A stretch of 64,000 nucleotides of DNA, from assembly GCA_036023115.1 (NCBI GenBank), contig JAYKKT010000061.1, positions 13,295,501 through 13,359,500 on the forward strand, given 5' to 3'. Shown here piece after piece: positions 55,801-64,000 of this stretch; positions within the stretch are counted from its first letter, which is position 1; each line of letters opens with the position of its first letter. The notes under the pieces are model-generated. The model was not told the origin of the DNA. It was given only the letters and a program-made list of their open reading frames with translations, and did not search any database. The translations under genes and the position numbers were made by a program. This DNA comes from Brasenia schreberi. Lineage: Eukaryota; Streptophyta; Magnoliopsida; Nymphaeales; Cabombaceae.

Positions 55801-58740
55801 CACGTACTAGCACAAGTGTTGTAGCCGTCCTTGGTAGGACTTAGGTCTTGGCATGGTTCAAGGTGAATGGTTGTATTTAGGGATAGGATTTGGTTTACTA
55901 GGCTTACTAAGTTCTCAAACTTGGGATTAAACCTAGATGATTGTGGCTGCAAGGTTAATTTAATTAGAAAAGGTTCATGATTGATTTAGTGTTGAGGATA
56001 GACTGAACAAAATGCTAGGTAGATTGAAGTAGGTTATGGTATTGGCTCCTCAGTTGCTGATTGCTAGGTACGTCGAAGTAGGTTACCCATTACCGTATTG
56101 GTTCCTATGTAGCACACAAGAGGGAGGGAGGAAGGGAAGAAGACGGGTAGTCATTCGGCTTCATACTTATCCCCCTCCCCCTCTCTTTTGTCTTCCTCCT
56201 CTCTTTCTTTTTCTAAAGAGATAGAGAATGTAAAAATTAATGAGATGAATGCATTTGTCCCCATGAGAGAGGAAAGAGTGGTCATTTGGCTTCCTACAAC
56301 CTCTCTTTTTATATCTTTTTTCTCCTTGGGTGAAAGAAAGAAGGTGAAGAGAGACAAATGGAGTGATTTTATGTCTATGAGATGGCATTTTGTATCAATG
56401 AGTGGTTTTTTTATACTTTGGGGTTTTTGGACGAGTTATTTAGCCGTATTCCAGTTCCGATCTCATGCACTAACCATGTTTCGCCTCCTTCGCAATCCTT
56501 CAATATGGAGGCAGTTGTGCGCTTTCATCCAGAGGAAGGTACAAATGGCAAGTTCCGGTTCTCCAAGAACCAGGACCAAACCAGTTCCTGTTCCGGTTCA
56601 GAACCGTTGATTTCAATTCCAGAACCGGAACCAGAAATGCATAAAAACATTTTAAATTTTCAAAAAAAAATGGCAGAGCAACCGTCTTTTGAAACAAAAA
56701 GAAGCAGCAAATATGAATTCCTTTTCCCATAAAGGGATCTTTCTTGATGAACCACTATCTATTACTGGGTATGTTTGATTACGAGTTCGGGCCTTGAAAA
56801 CAGTCACTGCAAGCCCAGTTCCAGCGTCCAACCCCTGGGGGTGAGCTGCTAGTGGCCCTCATAAACTAATAAAAAGTGAGGTCATCTTACATGCGGAAAC
56901 TTGTGTTTGATTGTTAGGCTGAGAAACACCTCACCCATGAGAATTGAACCCTAGTGCTATATTATGTTAAAGTGTCACTGTACTTGATCAACTCCAGCCG
57001 ATTAAATCCCGCCAAGTCTCCAACACCTACTAGAATTAAAGTTTTCTTCAAGACCCTTGCTCTTTTTACCAGAAAACCTCGGCCATAATATGTTAAATAA
57101 ACTTGATTTTCAAATTTAAGGAATTATCAACATGTCAACCTTTGTTGTACTTTGGTTAAACTCTGGTTAATTTGAATCGAAGCACAATTAACAAGGCCTT
57201 CAAAGGGTTTAGCTTAATGTGATGGGAGACGAAAGAGGGGGGCTCTAGTGGCCCTGAACTTTTGGGATATGGTAAATGCTCCATACAACTCTTAATATGA
57301 GATGGTACTTAAATGCCACCCTGCTAACACCTAATTGCTATGCATAACAAAAGCACCATTGTGGGAGTAGAACCGACGCTATGCTTGAGGGTGTGCCGAG
57401 ATGGGATCAATTCTATCGATGATGACTCTTCAACCAACTATTTTTTCATTTATTTGAACAAATAACAAGATTTTTTTTGTTGTTGTTCGTGCGCTTGGAA
57501 AGAAAGAAATGGTTGATATATTTAAGATAATTACATATTTACAATGGATTCGTCCTATTTCACCATATTGTGATATGGTTCAAATGATGAATTAGATCCA
57601 AACATTTCTAACAAAAACTTATTTTTTGTTTTTAGGATTAGGAAGAGAGGAGGCGTAATCAGAATTGCTTTTTACATATCTATCGTTATTTGGGTCGGAG
57701 GGACTTGGGGTGCAAAAAAAAAAGGAATCCACTTCAACTATTCCTATTCATGTCAAAAAAATACTTTGGGGTTGAAGGAAATATCTCAATAACATGTATT
57801 ATTCTTTTGAATAATTCATATTTATAGCAATAAAATACTATTTCTTTTTTGTTCTTATTCAAATGATATATGATCTATTACAACTACATACCCTTGTTGT
57901 CACAGCTGCAGATATAGGACTTTATACCGTAGGCAACCTAGCCTAGACCTAGTGGTTGTATATAGATGATGTAGATGAAGATGGAGTCAGAGTCACTAAG
58001 GTGTATTAGGTCTGGGTCAGTCCAACCATACACGATGACCAGTCTGAGTCTTAAAACTTTGGTCCTCAAAAATCATTTTAAATGTTTCCCTTTGATATAA
58101 TATGAAAGCTAGGGAAAAAAATTGAAAAACAACGAGAAATTTCATACAAATGAACTCCAATACCTATGATTTGACTCATTGAAGGTTCTACTCTATCCTG
58201 TTACAGATGAGACTCTACAAAGATAATCAAGTGATAAACTTTCTAACTGATAAATATTAATTTCTAGAAAATCATTAATGTTATAACTAATGTCTATCAA
58301 AATGGAATTAACATTGCGTTGAAGCCGAAAAATCAACATTTTGGTAGCCACACATTGATATTAGGCCTGGTAACCAGGATGGCAAAGCTTGGCTCGATTT
58401 GTTTTGTCCCTAGCTCGTTTATGTTTAATTTACTAAACCATATGAGTTGAACATGAACAAAATAAGTTTGGGTCTGTTCGAAAGCTTCGGCTCGTGATAG
58501 CTCGTTAAACGACATGTTTTGAATTTTTACTTAATCCTTGCTGCCAAGGTCCTATTAGAGTGTATATATATATATATATATATTCAAGGTAAATGGAGGG
58601 CTAACTATATATATATATATGTCTAGTCGTACCTACTAAAGAGGATTTGCCTCCGACAATTAATAGGTCCTATGAGGTTAGGTTAAGCTAACTTCCTGGC
58701 ACCTAATCTCCAAAATATTCATATAGGATCCAAATTATAG
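55801..58740. other. Intergenic, no gene recognised
   Basis: Contents are purine/pyrimidine-rich stretches (56120-56220; the 140-aa plus frame there has no motif), a MITE-family fragment at 56540-56640, and AT microsatellites at 58562-58582 and 58605-58620. I see no gene in the remainder. Confidence 0.4.
56540..56640. mobile_element. ACCGG-rich MITE-family fragment
   Basis: It contains CAAGTTCCGGTTCTCC, CCAGTTCCTGTTCCGG and CCAGAACCGGAACCAG. Only this short core is recognisable. Confidence 0.45.
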
Positions 58741-59858
58741 ATACAATCAACACGAACATGACCTGAACAGTTCATGATCATGTCTACTTTGTGACACGAC
58801 AAAAATCGTGTAGTGTTCTGGTTGACCTATTTTGACAGCAATAAAAATGACACGACATGAATGGCAATTATGATTATATGTAACACAAAATTTGCTGGCA
58901 ATTTCAGACAGGACAAAGAAACCCAACACGAGCCCAACCTGAAAAGCCTCTTTCTGTGCGCACCCAAGGTGGCATGAGGTCCCTGATTTGGACACAAACA
59001 TGAAATGGCATAACATGAATACAACCAAAAACATGAAATCGCTCAAGTAAGGATATGAACACGAAATGCCATGTTCGGGTACATCCCAACTGACACCGGA
59101 CTCACACTTTCACCCCTAAAAGATGTTTTGAAATTCAATTTCGTTTAGTTGATTAAGTAGGGAAAATGAAATTTCAAAAGAGAAGAAAGTGAACCACTAC
59201 GTTAGTGGGCTTGACTAGACCTGGCTCATGACCCACTTGTAAAGCTACGAAAAGGCTGCTCCAACTTTTCGGGTCACATTTTGCAAGACACATTCAGCCA
59301 CGACTGATAACGTGAGATGCAACGGTGAACCCACTAACACGACCTGAAAAGAACATGTTCCTGTCCCCTTAAAGTGACACAGAGAAAATTCGGTTATGTT
59401 TGGATCGACATGTTTCTAACACGAGATGACGCAATAAAACCACAACCCAAGAACATGGATATGAACCAAAGGTTCGTGTTCATGTCTACCCAAACTAACA
59501 CAAAAAGGGAAGAAGAATTCGTGTTATATTATAGTTGACCTGCTTCTTACATTAACACGGAATGACATGACCCAGAACATGGGATCCTCACACTTACATT
59601 CATCCAATAGTTTCCTCCAATTATACATGTCATTGGTTTCTGCTCCTTTGTTCTCCAAGTATAGAGATTTAAGCAGGTCAGGTTTGGATTGGATCTGGAC
59701 ATAATCAATCTGGTCTAATTGGATCAGATACTCCTAGATAAGTTATTTTAAAAAATATGATAATAAAAAATACAATTCACTATGCAGCACTATTGCATGA
59801 TGACCATGGTCTCCCAATATAAACATGGTCAATGAGTCTAGCCGAGGCTACCTGTGCC
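58741..59858. repeat. Dispersed ACACGAC/ACATGA-rich repeat region
   Basis: Words such as GACACGACAAAAATCG, AATGACACGACATGAATG, AACACGAAATGCC and CTAACACGAGATGACGC recur over 58750-59620. This is typical of a common plant dispersed repeat. Frames here (up to 99 aa, minus strand) are by-products. Ends are not defined. The last 8 bases are the left duplication of the MITE at 59859. Confidence 0.5.
59851..59858. repeat. Left 8-bp target duplication of the MITE (CCTGTGCC)
   Basis: Identical to 60141-60148. Confidence 0.9.
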
Positions 59859-60140
59859 TAGACATATCCGGTTCCGGTTAGCCCGAAACCTGAAACCATA
59901 ACTGGACTGGTCTGGGATCAGTTTTGGGTGGTTCCGGTTTGAGTCTCAAACCGGTAAATTTTAAATTAAAAACAATACATGAACTACCGGTTTAGGTTTT
60001 ATAAAAGGTGAAACCGAAACCGAAACGGGTAGTCCCCGCTTCCGGGCTCTATTCTAGTTCTGGTTTCACCAGTTTCGGGTTCAGCCAGTTCCTGACCTGG
60101 TTCGGTTCCAACCAGAACCGCCAGGAACCGGTCATATCTA
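59859..60140. mobile_element. Intact hAT-like MITE, reference copy of the ACCGG family
   Basis: This 282-bp element has terminal inverted repeats TAGACATATCCGGTTCC (left) and TAGATATGACCGGTTCC (right, reverse complement) and a perfect 8-bp duplication. Internally it has TTTTATAAAAGGTG and many AACCGAAACC-type words. It has no coding capacity. It is the best-defined member of a family with at least ten recognisable pieces in the window. Confidence 0.9.
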
Positions 60141-60148
60141 CCTGTGCC
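60141..60148. repeat. Right 8-bp target duplication of the MITE (CCTGTGCC)
   Basis: Same eight bases as at 59851-59858. Confidence 0.9.
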
Positions 60149-60585
60149 CAATTGGTCTAATTGATGAATGGTCAACTATTGGAGCCTATTATAGTGTTGA
60201 ACTGAGGTATGCCCGATCTATTTGCAGCTCATCTTACTCATCTCTTTTGGCTGATAAGGGTGGCAACCCAAACCCTACCTAGAAAACCTGCGAGTTATCA
60301 AGGTTTAGGCACCCCGGGTGGGTTCTAGGTAAGCGAGAAGCTAAACCGACAAAAGTCGGGTTGTGTCTGGGCTGACCCAGTTATACATATAGGGCTCACA
60401 GTCAGGTCGACTTGGGCCCAACAAGATCCTGATCACATCATGTCCGAGCTTTTAAGAATGACCCGAAGGCAAGCAGATCAGATCATGGTCAACGTAAACT
60501 CAGATCGTGCCTGAAGGGTTCTGATCCAAGTACAACGCACCAGCCCAATTTGCCCTCCTAAGAATTCAATGGCTATAAGTAAACA
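60149..60585. other. Intergenic; GGGT/GACCC-rich repeat, no gene
   Basis: From 60245 to 60550 there is sequence such as GGGTGGGTTCTAGG, GTCGGGTTGTGTCTGG and GCTGACCCAG, a common plant dispersed repeat without clear ends. Confidence 0.4.
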
Positions 60586-60835
60586 TGGCCAGTTTAGAAC
60601 CAGCTCGATAGTTCCAACCAGAGTCGGAGCAGGCTAAGAACTGATTGGAACCGGAATTGTTGAAACCGGATCCAAAACTATGGACCATCCGGTTGAGTTT
60701 TGGATCCAACTTTCATGAAATTGGATGAACTTTTTAAAAATTTTCTTTAAAATTTATAATATTTGCTAACAATTTTGAGTGATTTAGAACTCAAACTGAA
60801 ACTACTTCGAAACTGCGGTTTTGATAACAAGTAGC
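60586..60835. mobile_element. ACCGG-rich MITE copy, right end decayed
   Basis: It begins TAAACATGGCCAGTTTAG like the copy at 40511, and contains GGAACCGGAATTGTTG and AACCGGATCCAAAAC. No duplication is found. Confidence 0.6.
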
Positions 60836-61195
60836 ATCATTACTATGCATAAAGGAAGTACAAAGATGGAAGCTACTCTTAAGATATTTAAACATTATAA
60901 TATGCATGTATAAAGGGTTGAATAGCAAGTAAATAAGTCTGAAAAAATGCTGTCTGGTTCGCTTACATAGATTCTTAGTCTACTTTGGTTCATCTTGTAT
61001 CCCATGAGCATTTAAACTACAAAGTATTGCCTTTAGAAAAGAAGAATTGTGATCATTTAGTTTCTCTCATCTTTTCATCAAAGTCTATAGAGTAGTACGT
61101 ATAAATATCCAACCACTTTAATTGCATTTTTTTCTTTTGTTTGTATTATACAACTTTTTTCTTGTTGTATTTGATTTTATTCTTTTTTTTGAGAT
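60836..61195. other. Intergenic, nothing recognised
   Basis: AT-rich sequence without ORFs over 60 codons that show motifs. Confidence 0.4.
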
Positions 61196-61590
61196 GCTTC
61201 ATTGAAAAGATGATTGTGATAAAAATGAAGATGTTGAGATGGATGAGTGGTCGTAGAAGAAAATACCATATATATAATAAGATTATTATAACAAATTAAA
61301 AGTGACATCAATAGATGATAAAATGAGAAAAAATCATTTAAGATGATTTTGACACATAGAAAAACAATCAAATGAAGTTATGATAAAAAGATATAAGAAA
61401 CTAGATTGTGATAATATGAAAAGAAGAATAGAAAGACCACAAAAGTGTTAAAGAAAACAACAAAAAATGATCTAACTTATGTTGAGTTAATTATTAGCAT
61501 GACACATGATCAAACTCTATAGAAATAAAGAATCTATGTAGTTGATCCTGTTTAGTACAAAAAAATTCTTAGTTGTTGTTATTGTTGCTT
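61196..61590 (+). mobile_element. LINE 3' end, plus strand
   Basis: The sequence matches the post-RT end of the LINE family: ATGTTGAGATGGATGAGTGG (MLRWMSG, 61230), GATAAAATGAGA (KMR, 61317) and GAAAGACCACAAAAG (61432). It ends with a TTGTTGTTATTGTTGC tail at about 61573. The frame is broken. It could be the 3' end of the LINE at 52925-54290, with the RT core lost and unrelated DNA between, or a separate 5'-truncated insertion. Confidence 0.72.
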
Positions 61591-62490
61591 TATTGGATCT
61601 AAATCATTATAAATCTGATTGTTTTTTGACCTTTGATGAGGGAGACATAAAATGATGAAGTTTATTTTGTAAGTTCCAAGAAAAAAATTTCAGGAGATTA
61701 AAAGATGATCTCATGTTTTTGTTAATAAGGTCCGTTTCTATTCCGTTTTTGCTGATACATAGTAACCGTTTTCAAGCAGTGATTATGTACGGTTTTAAAA
61801 CTTTATCAGTAATTAAAAAAATTCAAAATCTCGCACCACATTCATCCTATCTATCATCTATCTACTCTTATTTTTACGTTTTCTCCACAGACCGCCAGCT
61901 TTCTCCCCTTTAACCAAATACATTCACTTCTCTAATCTCTTGCATCCTTTAATTGTTTTGGAGGTAAATCATTTAATTTCACATTTTTCTCAAGAACCAA
62001 ATATTTTATCTAAATCATCTTTGATTTAATACACAGCTAAACCATACATACACACATGCGTGCACACACATATATGTATGTGTGTAGCTATGCATGCACA
62101 AAAAGATATATAGAGAGAGAGAGTCCAAACGATACAAAATGGTGGTGAGTGTTTTGAAGAGATATAATTTGTAATGGAGAAAAAAAAATAGTGGGCACAT
62201 TTTAAAAGAAAAACTTTACATTCAGCACAATTGTTTTGAAAAGAAAAAGGAATAAATAGCGACAGAAGATTGTGATGTTAGGTTTGAATGAGGCGTTCAA
62301 CTTGGCATGGGACCCATGACAGGTCAAATAGACAAGGAATTTAATGAAATCTCATTAACTTCAGATTTTTCTAGCGCATACCGCGAACTTTCTTTTATTC
62401 CTCGATGGTACATCTGTTCTTCTGTGGACGAAAATGAATAATTTTGAATCGTTTTCAAGAATAAGAAAAAGGAAAGGGATGAGCACGGAT
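61591..62490. other. Intergenic, nothing recognised
   Basis: AT-rich, with CACACATATATGTATGTG-type simple sequence at 62045-62090 and no gene motif. Confidence 0.4.
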
Positions 62491-62494
62491 AGAT

Positions 62495-62830
62495 AGGGCT
62501 GGTGAAACTAGCTCATTTGAGCTGGATAGAACATGAAACAGAATCGGGATAAAAACCAGTTAAACCTGAACTATTGGAACCGGACCTCGAACCAGGCACC
62601 ACTCAATTTCGGTTTCGGTTCCATCTACTAGCTCAAAATAGAACCACGGTTCCAAACTGTCGGTTCCTTAAAATTTTTAAGTTTTATAATTTCCAAAACT
62701 TTTAATATGCTTTTTCCGTTATGAACTATTCAGGAAAATGAAACCGAACAGATAGTTTTAAACTGAAACCAGAATCGACCTGGTCCTGGTTTGGATCGAA
62801 ACTGGAGGTTTGGAGAGTTTACCGGGTAAT
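62495..62830. mobile_element. ACCGG-rich MITE-family copy
   Basis: It contains TTGGAACCGGACCTCGAACC, TTTCGGTTTCGGTTCC, ACTGTCGGTTCC and GAAACCGAACAG in the order seen in the copies at 40511 and 60586. Ends are approximate. Confidence 0.55.
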
Positions 62831-63218
62831 ATCTCAATCAGCTCAACCCCCATCTAAGGGTGAGACTGGGTCGGGTAATTTCAGAACAAAAATAAAGTGG
62901 ATTAGACCCAGGCTAGATATGTTTGGACATATAAGTCCGAATTGGGTCTCTTGGCCATTTTAACAAGAACCTACGTTACAGGAAAATTGAGAAGGAATAA
63001 TAAATACCCAAAATCTCTAGAACTTAGGAAACAGAGAAACAATGATATGTATAATATGAGTAATTCAATGCTACATTTCACATTCATGTCCATCATTTAT
63101 TTTCTAGGATATTTATGTATATATATATATATAAAGTAAATAAAGTTGTCATCTATATTTTTTCAAGCACTCTTTTGTCTTAGAAATAGAGAATTGATGT
63201 GATTATGTATGGTAAGAG

Positions 63219-63283
<65 letters not shown>

Positions 63284-64000
63284 TGGCAGGCTCTGACTCC
63301 ACCAGACACAGGGTATGAGCTCAATAACAGGGGTGTGCATACATGGCTCTACATGGAAAGAACGTTTTGTAGGTTTCTGTTCTTTCAAAATGTGAAACCA
63401 TTATGCACAACCATTTTCGTGCATCATACATAAAAGAAAAAAAAGAATGTGAATAGGCCAGAGCATCGGTCGGTTCGGTTCGAGAACCAAGATATGATGA
63501 AATCTTGAACAGAAGCCGAACCTGAAACATTGATTCAGTTGAATTCGATTATTCAGTTAAAACCAAATAATGCTCACCGTAAACCCTAAATGTGAATATG
63601 AATATTAAAATCCAAAATGGTTTGGGTCTGTACTTGTTTAGACCACAATTCTAAGAAAAGAAAATCCAAACACGACGAAACCAAAACATGTTTTATACTT
63701 GACCAACCCAAAATCAAAAGGTGCTACAATTGGTATGGGTTTGGATCAAAAGCTGGACTTGTTTAAGAAACAGATCTGATCCATTTATACCCAAACTATT
63801 TTGTGCCTCAATCCATGTACCCCATATGGACCCACAAATTTTGCCCTACTCGGACCCGGAACCACAACCGAATCATTATTGTTGGCCATGATATTGAGAA
63901 CTTATTTTGAACCGATCAGACTGAAACTGGAAAGAATTGGACCCAAAAGACAACCCGGTCCACCCTCCAAGATGTCCAGGACCGGAAATCCCAAATGGAG
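62831..64000. other. Intergenic with microsatellites and GGTTCGG-type repeats; no gene
   Basis: There is a TA run at 63117-63133 and a compound CT/TA microsatellite at 63226-63282. From 63465 to the window end, words such as GGTCGGTTCGGTTCGAG, ACCGAATCATTATTG and AACTGGAAAGAATTGG suggest further decayed repeat copies. No reading frame shows a known motif. Confidence 0.5.
63226..63282. repeat. Compound microsatellite (CT)n(TA)n
   Basis: CT repeats to about 63253 run directly into TA repeats to 63282. Confidence 0.95.

Noticed and set aside
56188..56732. Overlapping plus ORFs of 140 and 116 aa
   Set aside because: They cross purine-rich simple sequence and an ACCGG repeat fragment; no motif or consistent frame is seen.
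58747..59089. Minus ORFs of 61-99 aa with Cys/His-rich look
   Set aside because: Three overlapping frames over an ACACGAC-rich dispersed repeat, each equally open; no frame is preferred and no motif is present.

Overview
This window is plant nuclear DNA, almost certainly from an angiosperm. It is AT-rich and loaded with plant-type retrotransposons: Ty1/Copia, a Ty3/Gypsy chromovirus, and L1-like LINEs with a TTG-type 3' end. It also holds hAT-like MITEs with 8-bp target duplications. Only two host genes can be supported. Both read as single uninterrupted coding exons, and both act in RNA processing. I cannot place the species.

Layout. (1) 2-2002 (+): the 3' part of a nuclear group II intron maturase (nMAT type), cut by the window start. 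(2) 4029-5696 (-): an internally deleted LINE with a perfect 22-bp target duplication, inserted inside an older diverged tandem repeat. (3) 6595-18060: a three-layer nest. An old LINE (-) is split by a probable hAT-like element, which is split by a complete chromovirus (7960-15942, -) with two ~1.35-kb LTRs, an initiator-tRNA-Met primer site and a GAATC target duplication. (4) 19390-30694 (+): a Copia element with 455/449-bp LTRs and an AGTTA duplication. Its gag is broken by a 5.1-kb insertion made mainly of two LTR-like sequences in opposite orientation, forming a 1.8-kb-armed palindrome. (5) 31197-31505: a MITE upstream of the second host gene. (6) 32237-34204 (+): an RRM/RS-domain protein of the CFIm68/CPSF6 family with a probable leader intron. 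(7) 35684-37246: a 1.56-kb non-autonomous hAT-like element with a perfect 8-bp duplication and internal GC-rich blocks. (8) 38.5-44.8 kb: tandem and segmental duplications, ACCGG-rich MITE copies and tRNA-Val-derived fragments. (9) 45564-51676 (-): a second member of the same Copia family, inserted in an AT microsatellite. (10) 52.9-64 kb: LINE remnants, a chromovirus-like pol fragment, a clean 282-bp MITE with a perfect 8-bp duplication, further MITE-family copies and microsatellites; no host gene recognised.

The two host genes have related roles (organellar intron splicing and nuclear pre-mRNA 3'-end formation), but nothing suggests that they are co-regulated. The rest records successive transposition. 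None of the elements looks autonomous: all carry stops, frameshifts, deletions or catalytic substitutions. I found no credible new protein system. The most unusual items are the LTR palindrome inside Copia gag, the three-layer nest, the RT-deleted LINE with intact ends, and the large hAT-like element carrying unexplained sequence.
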